A stretch of DNA of 64,000 nt, taken from Streptomyces sp. DSM 15324 (GTDB lineage: Bacteria; Actinomycetota; Actinomycetes; Streptomycetales; Streptomycetaceae). The stretch spans positions 192,380 through 256,379 of the forward strand of contig NZ_KQ949024.1 in NCBI RefSeq assembly GCF_001514285.1. Reading direction: 5' to 3'. The translations under genes and the position numbers were made by a program. The notes beneath the pieces were generated by a model that searched no databases, had not been told where the DNA came from, and worked only from the letters and a program-made list of their open reading frames with translations. Positions 57,416 to 64,000 of this stretch are shown piece by piece. How positions within the stretch are numbered: the stretch's first letter is position 1; every line of letters starts with the position of its first letter.

Positions 57416-57875
57416 TCAGGACTTGCCGCCGGCGCCGCGGGAGGTGCCCTTGCTGGTGCCGAGGCCGCGGAAGGGAGCATTGGTGTTCTTGGGTCGGGGG
57501 ACGGCGGGCTCGCCGTCGAGCGGAATCCCGGAGGGAGTCCTGGCGCCGGTGATCCGGCTCAGCTCCGCCTCGCCCGAGCGCACCTTGGTGACGGTCGGCT
57601 CGATGCCCGCCCCGGCCATCATGCGGCTCGTCTCGCGGCGCCGGCCCCGCCGGCACGAGCGTGACCACACAAGATCGAGGTCTTCGACGTGCAGGCCATG
57701 GGCCGCGACACCGGTCGCCACCAGAACGGTGATCTGGCTGTTCTTGCAACTGCGCCAGGGGCCGTGTGCGCTGTGGCTGGGACTTGCCGCTGTGCCGGGC
57801 CCCGGCGTTGACCCTGCCGGCCCGCAGATGCCGGGTGAGCCGCTTGACGGCGTGCTCGGTGTCGAGGAATAGCAC
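57416..57875 (-). pseudogene. DEAD-box helicase C-terminal remnant
   Basis: Pieces similar to the helicase at 54109 occur in order but different frames: FLDTEHAVKRLTRHLRAGRV, GKSQPQRTRPLAQ, VLVATGVAAHGLHVEDLDLV, RMMAGAGIEPTVTKVRSGEA and ELSRITGARTPSGIPLDG. The N-terminal ATPase core (motifs I-III) and the arginine-finger motif VI are missing. It is a decayed paralogue and not functional. Confidence 0.75.
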
Positions 57876-58036
57876 CGAGGCAGGCCCTGTAGAGGACCAT
57901 GCGGGTCAGCAAGCCGGACGCGGGAGACGCGGCGGCGGCACAGCGGAAGGCAGAGGAGACCACCGCGGCGTCCAGCGGCCCCCGCAAGCCGGCCACCACA
58001 CCGCGAAGCCGGTGCCACGCCAACCGGCACGCCGCG

Positions 58037-58525
58037 TCATCCCGAGGAAACGCGGAACTCGAACTCGGGACGGTCCCACGGTACGGCGGGCGGGTTCGCG
58101 AGCGCGGTCCCGATCCGCACTGCACCGGCGCGGTAGTAGAAGCCCTCGGCGGGAAGATGCGACACGACCTTGACACGGTCGAGCCCGGCGGCACGGGCCT
58201 CGGACCGCATGTGCGCGACGAGCAGCCGTCCAATACCCCGTCCTTGCGCTTCGTCAGCGACGAACAGCAGGTCGAGCTCCGGTGGAGCGAGGACGAGCGA
58301 GTAGAACCCGAGGACCCGGCCTCCATGCTCGTCGGCGCCGACGGCCACAAAGGCGCGGTGGGCCTCGATGTAATCAGGCCCGACCCGGTAGCCCGCGACC
58401 GCGCCTGCGTACTTACCCGCGTAGGCGCCTGAGCCACGCACGAGCCGCGTGAGCCGTTTGGCATCCCGCGCGACGGCCCTCCGTATCGTGATCGGCCGGC
58501 CGATCGGGGAAGTGCGTGAACTCAT
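58037..58525 (-). CDS. GNAT-family N-acetyltransferase
   Basis: A 162-residue GNAT protein: ITIRRAVARDAKRLTRLVRG, LGFYSLVLAPPELDLLFVAD and the acetyl-CoA loop EAQGRGIGRLLVAHMRSEAR, then HLPAEGFYYRAGAVRIG. The start is ATG 58525; the frame is open for 28 more codons without family similarity. Substrate unknown. It lies beside the helicase remnant; the next 280 bases have no gene. Confidence 0.88.
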   Translation of the reverse strand: MSSRTSPIGRPITIRRAVARDAKRLTRLVRGSGAYAGKYAGAVAGYRVGPDYIEAHRAFVAVGADEHGGRVLGFYSLVLAPPELDLLFVADEAQGRGIGRLLVAHMRSEARAAGLDRVKVVSHLPAEGFYYRAGAVRIGTALANPPAVPWDRPEFEFRVSSG

Positions 58526-58806
58526 CGGGAGAGTATGTCGTACCGGGGCGTACCGTCGTGCGGCGGGTCGGCTGCTCGGCCGAGTCACCAACCTCCGGGG
58601 ACAGAACACCTAGCCGGCGCGACCCGGCCCGGCAAGGAGCGTGACGCTCGCTGAAGCTCTCCAAAGGGACATCAGCCGGACTTCGCGGACCCGGGCGCCA
58701 CCGGCGTACTCCGGGACGTGCCGCCGCTCGCCCCCTGGCGGACCAGGGCCGGCAGCGGTCGCGTCCCGGTGTCGTCAGCGCGTCCCACGTCCCTGTCGAC
58801 GTGGGG

Positions 58807-60240
58807 TCAGCTCGTCACACGGAAGGTGGCGTCGCCGCGTCCCGTCGCGGTGGTGATCGGGTCGAGGCGCAGCTCGTAGGCGTAGTGGCGGATGTAGCGG
58901 TCGGGGTAGTTGTACGACTGGAACGACGACCAGCCGGCGTCGGCGAGGCCGACGACCTTGCGGAAGGTGGCGTCCGCGGCGAACTGGGTGGTGCCGTCGT
59001 TGTGGGCGAGCTGGAAGTCGAAGTTGAAGTGGCGCAGGAAGTAGCCGGGGTGGTTCACCGACTCGAAGGAGACGGTGCCGGTGCCCGCCAGGCCGGGGCG
59101 CAGCCGGAACTGGCCGTCCTCGGCGGGGCTCACGTCGGGATCGATGCGCACGTCGAAGTTGGTGTGGCGCACGTACCGGTCCTGGAAGTTGTACGACTGG
59201 AGCCGCTGGGCGGGGGTGTTGGGCCAGCGGGCGAGGACGCGGCTCTCCTCGGCGGCGGTCAGGTTCATGATCCAGCCGTGGCGCTTCTTCGTGCCGCCCA
59301 TGGTGTAGCTTCCCGAAGCCTGCCTCTGGTAGGAGGCGGGATTGGACGGGTCGGTCGTCAGGACCGGCATGTAGCCGCCGCCGGAGGCGTACTGGTCAAG
59401 GTAGAGGGCCCACTTGTCGGTGCCGTTGAACTTCATCCACATCGGGCCCTCGACCATCGACCCGGTCAGACCGATGCCGGACAGGTCACCGAGGCGGGTC
59501 CAGGTTCCGAGGATGGAGTTGCTGCCCTCGAGGGTGATCTGGCCGTCACCGGAGGCCCGCACGTAGCGGTAGGTGCCCACTCCGGCCGGCACCTCGATGA
59601 TCTGGGTGTCGATGATCTCCTGCGTGCCGGGGCGCTCGATGTAGGTCTGCGGGGTGGTGACGGTGCGGAAGTCGCTGGTGCGGGCGTAGTAGATGCGGTG
59701 CTTCGTCTTGCCGTCGAGGGGCACGTTGGTCGCCCAGTACAGGACGTAGTCGTTGGTCTGCGGGTCCCAGATCGCCTCGGGCGCCCAGGCGTTGCGGCCG
59801 TCGGGGATGGCGCCGGCGACGTTGAGCAGCCACGGCTGCGACCAGGTGACCAGATCCGTCGACTCCCACACCACCAGGTTGCGGCTGCCATTGTTGATGG
59901 CGGCGTTCCAGTCCTGCCCGCAGCTGATGCACAGGTCGGTGGCGATGATCCAGTACTTGCTGCCGTCGGGGGATCTCACGAATGCGGGGTCGCGCACCCC
60001 CTTCGTGCCGACCGTGGAGCGCAGGACCATCCCGCCGCCGTTGAGGTCGTTCCAGTGCAGGCCGTCGGTGCTGTGCGAGAGGTACATCTGCTGATTGGTC
60101 GCCCCCTCACCGGTGAAGTGCACCATCAGGTAACCCGGATCGGCTGCGTCGGCCCGTTGGGGCGTGGTCAGGGCCTGGCCGGCGAAGAGGAGGCATGCGG
60201 CGAGCAATATCACCGTCAGCCGGGCGCGGAGCGCGGACAT
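58807..60240 (-). CDS. Secreted GH43-type glycosidase with CBM42 (AbfB) domain
   Basis: A 477-residue exported enzyme. The signal peptide is 1-33 (LTVILLAACLLFAGQALTTP, cut near ADAADP). The GH43-like five-bladed propeller is about 35-320 (GVRDPAFVRSPDGSKYWIIA with catalytic-base Asp, AWAPEAIWDPQTNDYVLYWA, MVEGPMWMKFNG). The C-terminal CBM42 is about 335-475 with repeated SYNFQDRYVRHTNFDVRI and SYNYPDRYIRHYAYELRL blocks that bind arabinose side chains. Likely removes arabinose from arabinoxylan or arabinan outside the cell. ATG 60240 fits the signal peptide. It is divergent from the next gene. Confidence 0.88.
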   Translation of the reverse strand: MSALRARLTVILLAACLLFAGQALTTPQRADAADPGYLMVHFTGEGATNQQMYLSHSTDGLHWNDLNGGGMVLRSTVGTKGVRDPAFVRSPDGSKYWIIATDLCISCGQDWNAAINNGSRNLVVWESTDLVTWSQPWLLNVAGAIPDGRNAWAPEAIWDPQTNDYVLYWATNVPLDGKTKHRIYYARTSDFRTVTTPQTYIERPGTQEIIDTQIIEVPAGVGTYRYVRASGDGQITLEGSNSILGTWTRLGDLSGIGLTGSMVEGPMWMKFNGTDKWALYLDQYASGGGYMPVLTTDPSNPASYQRQASGSYTMGGTKKRHGWIMNLTAAEESRVLARWPNTPAQRLQSYNFQDRYVRHTNFDVRIDPDVSPAEDGQFRLRPGLAGTGTVSFESVNHPGYFLRHFNFDFQLAHNDGTTQFAADATFRKVVGLADAGWSSFQSYNYPDRYIRHYAYELRLDPITTATGRGDATFRVTS

Positions 60241-60417
60241 TCGGATCTCCTGTCTTCGTGCAGGTGCCACCGTCGGGAGAGGGGAAGATCTCAGAGGGCT
60301 CTTGTTGCCTGTGGTCCGGCACGGCGGTGGCGGCCTTCGGAATGCTGCGATATCGGCGGCGGTGACCGAGGTGGCGCCTCAGCCAACCCGAAGCCGACCC
60401 GCCATAGTGCGAAATAT

Positions 60418-60430
60418 CGAACAACGTTCG
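60418..60430. promoter_or_regulatory. CGAAC-N3-GTTCG palindrome, site 1
   Basis: CGAACAACGTTCG lies 178 bp upstream of the minus-strand GH43 gene, with GCGAAATAT on its left. A second palindrome of the same type is at 60588-60600. Candidate operator of a sugar-responsive repressor (LacI- or GntR-like; none is encoded in the window). Confidence 0.55.
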
Positions 60431-60587
60431 TAGAATCGGGCAGACATTAAGTGGGGGCATCGGGATGCGTCAATACATCCGACAATCCATGGGCCTTTCG
60501 CGGCGGGCGTCGGCCAAGTCGCCGGATGCTTCTTTGACCAAAGCGTTGACGGGGGCGACCGCAGGACTTAAGTTCTGGCCGAATTCA

Positions 60588-60600
60588 CGAACGGCGTTCG
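60588..60600. promoter_or_regulatory. CGAAC-N3-GTTCG palindrome, site 2
   Basis: CGAACGGCGTTCG, followed by AAATACC, is 60 bp before the start of the plus-strand GH43 gene. The match of both half-sites and the shared GAAATA neighbour point to the same binding protein as at 60418. Confidence 0.55.
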
Positions 60601-60659
60601 AAATACCGGCACTTGAACGGACGGTTTCTCTGCGCCGCCCGCACACGAGGGAGCAATCC

Positions 60660-62120
60660 GTGAGACCTGCGCTCACCCGTCGATCGGTCCTCGGCTTGAT
60701 CGCCGGCTCGGCCGCCGCCACCGTCACCGGTGTCTCGGCCGGTACCGCCCACGCCGCCGTGCCCGCGTCACCAGGCGTGACGTACACCAACACCATCGCC
60801 GAGCAGCGGGCCGACCCGCACATCTTCAAGCACACCGACGGCTTCTACTACTTCACCGCCACGGTGCCGGCGTACGACCGCATCGTGCTCCGCCGTGCCA
60901 CCACGATCCAGGGGCTCACGTCGGCCGCCGAGACGACCGTCTGGACCAAGCACGCCAGCGGTGCGATGGGCGCACACATCTGGGCCCCGGAGATCCACTT
61001 CATCGACGGCAAGTGGTACATCTACTTCGCCGCCGGCGATGCCAACGACATCTGGCACATCCGGCCCTACGTCCTGGAGTGCGCCGCCGCGAACCCGATC
61101 ACGGGGAGCTGGACGGAGAAGGGGCGTATCGCGCTGCCGCTGGACACCTTCTCGCTGGACGCGACGACCTTCGTCGTGAACGGCACGCGCTACCTCGCCT
61201 GGGCGCAGAACGACCCGGCCGTCGGCGGCGGCACCAACATCTACCTCGCGCAGATGTCCAGCCCCTGGACCATCACCGGCACACCCGTCATGCTCAGCAG
61301 GCCGACCGCCGCGTGGGAGACCGCCGGAGGCGAGACGGTCAACGAGGGCCCCGCCGTCATCCAGCGGGGCGGCAAGGTCTTCCTGACCTTCTCGGCCAGC
61401 GCCACCGACGCCAACTACTGCATGGGCATGCTGACCGCGTCCGCCTCGGACGACCTGCTGAGCGCCTCGTCGTGGGCCAAGAGCGCCGGCCCGGTCTTCG
61501 CCAGCCACGCCGCCACCAGCCAGTACGGCCCCGGGCACAACCAGTTCACGGTCTCCGAGGACGGCACGTCGGACATCCTCGTCTACCACGACCGCAGCTA
61601 CAAGGACATCAGCGGTTCCCCGCTCAACGACCCCAACCGCCGCACCCGCGTCCAGAAGATCTACTGGAAGGCCGACGGCACACCCGACTTCGGCATCCCC
61701 GTCGCCGACGGCCTCACCCCGATCCGGCTCTCCTCCTACAACTTCCCGGACCGGTTCATCCGGCACTGGGACTACCGCGCCAAGATCGAGGCGAACGTCT
61801 CGCCGCTGGCCGACTCGCAGTTCCGGGTCGTCACGGGTCTGGCCGGCACGGGCACCGTCTCCCTGGAGTCGGCCAACTTCCCGGGCTACTTCCTGCGCCA
61901 CAAGAACTACGAGGTGTGGGTGGAGAAGAACGACGGGACGGCGCAGTTCGCGTCCGACGCCTCCTTCACCGCCCGGGCCGGCCTCGCGGACTCCGCCGGG
62001 GTCTCGTACGAGGCGTACAACCTCCCGGGCCGCTACATCCGCCACTACAACTACCTGCTCTACGTCCAGGCCCCCAGCACCGCGACCGACCGGGGCGACG
62101 CCACCTTCTACACGCAGTGA
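60660..62120 (+). CDS. Secreted exo-arabinofuranosidase-type GH43 with CBM42
   Basis: A 486-residue Tat-exported enzyme. The twin-arginine signal is LTRRSVLGLIAGSAAATVTG (cut near AHAAVP). The GH43 catalytic domain is about 38-330: EQRADPHIFKHTDGFYYFTA (base Asp), AHIWAPEIHFIDGKWYIYFA, ETVNEGPAVIQRGGK (acid Glu). The CBM42 (AbfB) C-terminus has SYNFPDRFIRHWDYRAKI and AYNLPGRYIRHYNYLLYV. The pattern resembles Streptomyces exo-1,5-arabinofuranosidase. GTG 60660 with AGGGAG upstream gives the proper signal; the longer frame does not. Works with the divergent partner. Confidence 0.92.
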   Translation: MRPALTRRSVLGLIAGSAAATVTGVSAGTAHAAVPASPGVTYTNTIAEQRADPHIFKHTDGFYYFTATVPAYDRIVLRRATTIQGLTSAAETTVWTKHASGAMGAHIWAPEIHFIDGKWYIYFAAGDANDIWHIRPYVLECAAANPITGSWTEKGRIALPLDTFSLDATTFVVNGTRYLAWAQNDPAVGGGTNIYLAQMSSPWTITGTPVMLSRPTAAWETAGGETVNEGPAVIQRGGKVFLTFSASATDANYCMGMLTASASDDLLSASSWAKSAGPVFASHAATSQYGPGHNQFTVSEDGTSDILVYHDRSYKDISGSPLNDPNRRTRVQKIYWKADGTPDFGIPVADGLTPIRLSSYNFPDRFIRHWDYRAKIEANVSPLADSQFRVVTGLAGTGTVSLESANFPGYFLRHKNYEVWVEKNDGTAQFASDASFTARAGLADSAGVSYEAYNLPGRYIRHYNYLLYVQAPSTATDRGDATFYTQ

Positions 62121-62169
62121 GCCACAGCGACCCGGTGCGGCCCGCCCCACTGTGCGGCGGTGGGCCCGG

Positions 62170-63843
62170 CTAAGGCTCCTCGGCGGTGCCCAGGCCGGTC
62201 AGGGCGCCCACCGGGTCGGGGTCGGGGGTGCCGCGGGGCCACCAGTCGTCCTGGCCGGGCTCGGACTCGTACGGGTACCACAGGCCGTCGCGCCCGAAGC
62301 GGAGCTGGACGTGGCCGGCGGGGTGGGTGAGGTGGTTGCGCCAGGGGCGGAAGGCGGGGAGGTCGGCGGCGAGGAGCAGCGGGCGGGCCCGGTCGAAACG
62401 GCCCGCCGGCGGGTCCCAGGGCTCCTCCAGGACGGTGAGGCCGTCCGGTCCGCCCTGCCGCCAGGCGGCGACCGCGCGCGCCAGTTCCGACGGGGTGCGG
62501 CCGGCCGCCGAGGCGAGCGAGGCGTACAGGGAGCGGGTGGCGAGGGTGAGTCCGGAGCCGGGGCGGGCGGCGGCCAGCCGTACGGCGTCCTGCCACAGCG
62601 TCAGTTCGCCGATCTCGTCGCGGCCGGTGACGAGCAGGGCGTGGGCGCGGGCGGCGGCGTCGGTGGCGAGCTGGTCCAGGGCGAAGGAGTCGGGGCCGTT
62701 CGGCGCGGAGGGGTAGGCCGGGGGCTGCCCGGGGTGCGGCGGGACGGGCAAGGGGGCGGGCAGCGGCGGCAGTCGACGTCCCGGGCCGCCGCCCGGGGCC
62801 ATCGCCTCCGTGGCGCGGACGCCCGGCAGATCGGCCGCTTCCTGATCCTGCGCGGCCCGCGCCGCGCGGGTGGCGTTGCGGCGGGACAGCGCGTCCAGCA
62901 GCTCGCGTTCGCCCCGTCCGCGCAGCAGGAGCAGGACGAAGGGGTCGGCGTCCAGGAGTCGCGCGGTCTGGTAGCAGAGGGCGGCGGCGTGTTTGCAGGG
63001 GTGTGCGCGGTCGGGGCAGCTGCAGTGCGGTTCGAGGTCGCCGGGGCCGGGGAGCAGCGGCACCCCGCAGTCGGCGAGCGACTCCGGCATCTCCTTGTCG
63101 AGCAGCGCGGCGATGTACGCGGGCCGGTCCACCGCGGTGGCCAGGAACCGCTCCCATTCCTCCTCCCCCAGCGTCCGCAGCCGCACCTGTACGCGGTACG
63201 GGCGGGGCCGGCTGCCCTGCACGTACGCGAGGACGAGTCCGGGGGTGACGGTGATGGCGTCGACGTGCCCCTGCTGGGCGTAACCCCGGCCCCGCGCCAG
63301 CCGCTTGACGTCCAGCGCCCCTTCCTCCAGCGCGGCCACCCAGGCATGCCCCCACCAGGTCTCGGCGAACCGGGACTGCTCGCCGTCCCCCCGTCCGGGC
63401 AACGCCGGGAAGGCGGGAAAGGTACGCCGGTGCTCCCCGTCCCGGGAGGGGGCGGCCATGGAGCGGGGGGTGACGGGGGCGGGAGGGGGCGGGTCGGCGG
63501 GTGCCGGGGTGGGGCGTCGGTCGGGTGCGGTGGACGACGGCGGGTCGTCCGAGGGCATCCGGAAGGCGTCGGCGAGTGACTCCCGTACGAGCCGGGCGCG
63601 TTCGCGGGCTGTACGGTCACCGCCGCCGAGGTCCCCCGGTCGGCTCGGGCGCCGCAGGACCGGGGCGGCGGTGCCGGGGACGGCGGGACGTTCAGCACCC
63701 GCGGCCCGGGCGGACGGCCGGGTGGCCCGCCCGGCGTCCGGTTCCCTGTCGTCGACCGCTTTCTGCCGCGCCTGGGCGCGGGCGGCCCGCAACGCCTCCC
63801 GCGCGATGTCCCCGGGCCGGGCGGTCGGCCCGGGGGAGCTCAC
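62170..63843 (-). CDS. SWIM zinc-finger protein, possibly extending past the right edge
   Basis: A 557-residue protein. The SWIM finger CSCPDRAHPCKHAAALCY is near residue 280 and would bind zinc and nucleic acid or protein. Flanking conserved parts are RFAETWWGHAWVAALEEGAL, LARGRGYAQQGHVDAITVTP and the C-terminal LTHPAGHVQLRFGRDGLWYP. In streptomycetes this protein usually partners a SNF2-type helicase; that gene is not inside the window. The N-terminus is low-complexity and the frame stays open to the right edge. So GTG 63843 may not be the true start. Confidence 0.85.
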   Translation of the reverse strand: MSSPGPTARPGDIAREALRAARAQARQKAVDDREPDAGRATRPSARAAGAERPAVPGTAAPVLRRPSRPGDLGGGDRTARERARLVRESLADAFRMPSDDPPSSTAPDRRPTPAPADPPPPAPVTPRSMAAPSRDGEHRRTFPAFPALPGRGDGEQSRFAETWWGHAWVAALEEGALDVKRLARGRGYAQQGHVDAITVTPGLVLAYVQGSRPRPYRVQVRLRTLGEEEWERFLATAVDRPAYIAALLDKEMPESLADCGVPLLPGPGDLEPHCSCPDRAHPCKHAAALCYQTARLLDADPFVLLLLRGRGERELLDALSRRNATRAARAAQDQEAADLPGVRATEAMAPGGGPGRRLPPLPAPLPVPPHPGQPPAYPSAPNGPDSFALDQLATDAAARAHALLVTGRDEIGELTLWQDAVRLAAARPGSGLTLATRSLYASLASAAGRTPSELARAVAAWRQGGPDGLTVLEEPWDPPAGRFDRARPLLLAADLPAFRPWRNHLTHPAGHVQLRFGRDGLWYPYESEPGQDDWWPRGTPDPDPVGALTGLGTAEEP

Positions 63844-63936
63844 GGCGGGAACACCGGGGCCGCCGGGGCCGCCCGTGGCTCCGGGGGCGGAGCGGCCCGC
63901 GGAGGAGTCGGTGATCGGGGCGGCACCACCGCTGGG

Positions 63937-64000
63937 GGCGGGACCGCCGCCGGGGGCGGGACCGCCGCCGGGGGCGGGACCGCCGCCGGGGGCGGGACCG
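63937..64000. repeat. 18-bp tandem repeat, GPAPGG coding on the minus strand
   Basis: GGCGGGACCGCCGCCGGG is repeated in tandem about three and a half times up to the edge. In the frame of the SWIM gene it encodes Gly-Pro-Ala-Pro-Gly-Gly units, a flexible linker or C-terminal tail. Copy number is a likely assembly trouble spot. Confidence 0.8.

Noticed and set aside
63937..64000. Short tandem repeats as a CRISPR array
   Set aside because: Units are contiguous with no spacers and keep a coding frame.

Overview
The window is high-GC DNA (about 70 percent) with GTG starts, ATGA/GTGA start-stop overlaps and gene families typical of Streptomyces (PcaL fusion, DUF5994, DUF5302, DUF6286, DUF6131, AmaP/Asp23 sets, SpoIIE-type phosphatases, SWIM protein, GH43-CBM42 arabinofuranosidases). 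It reads as a chromosomal accessory region of a streptomycete-like actinomycete. I saw no rRNA, tRNA or CRISPR array. No conjugation or phage structural genes are present.

Layout. 1-3.1 kb holds ordinary chromosomal genes (SGNH hydrolase end, exonuclease III, MBL hydrolase, pcaL). 3.1-4.9 kb is an IS110-family element next to pcaL. 4.8-30.6 kb is a nested insertion zone. One ATP-dependent DNA ligase gene survives as three ordered pieces (4831-4938, 6379-6645, 30459-30560). The first break holds a 1.4-kb unit with a SpoIIE phosphatase between imperfect inverted repeats. The second break holds about 24 kb: a tyrosine-recombinase/HTH/zinc-ribbon recombinase trio, an IS256 remnant, a large aromatic catabolic island, and remnants of ISL3 and an aminoglycoside nucleotidyltransferase gene.

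The catabolic island (11.6-28.9 kb) is the most coherent system. A minus-strand operon encodes an extradiol-type VOC dioxygenase, an FAD aromatic hydroxylase, an FAH-family hydrolase and an IclR regulator. A plus-strand operon encodes an aryl-aldehyde dehydrogenase, a carotenoid/lignostilbene-type oxygenase, two SDRs, a close benzaldehyde lyase homologue and a VOC protein. A branched-chain-type ABC importer follows, with two ATPases fused in one protein. I infer uptake of lignin-type diaryl-C2 compounds, cleavage of stilbenes (oxygenase) and of benzoins formed by the SDRs (benzaldehyde lyase) to aryl aldehydes, oxidation to acids, then hydroxylation and ring cleavage. Short direct repeats spaced 21 bp lie upstream of both flanking transcription units.

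30.5-45.6 kb is a stress-physiology region: ANTAR protein, decayed GAF/SpoIIE gene, Asp23/AmaP gene set, SpoIIE phosphatase, band-7 protein, a GNAT-AAA fusion, CorA-type transporter and fatty-acid desaturase. Five DUF5994 family copies are scattered through it. Four of them share a conserved upstream leader with a covarying outer stem.

45.7-50.7 kb is a 5-kb segment bounded by about 36-bp inverted repeats. It carries an alpha/beta hydrolase, quinone oxidoreductase, SDR, TetR regulator and a broken IS630 transposase. 50.9-58.5 kb has a PAS-GAF-SpoIIE phosphatase, then a second, decayed copy of the IS110-pcaL junction fused into a truncated MerR gene. A CBS protein, DEAD-box helicase, cold-shock protein, DUF5302 protein, helicase remnant and acetyltransferase follow. 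58.8-64 kb holds two divergent GH43 arabinofuranosidase-type enzymes with shared candidate operators and a SWIM zinc-finger protein that may continue beyond the right edge.
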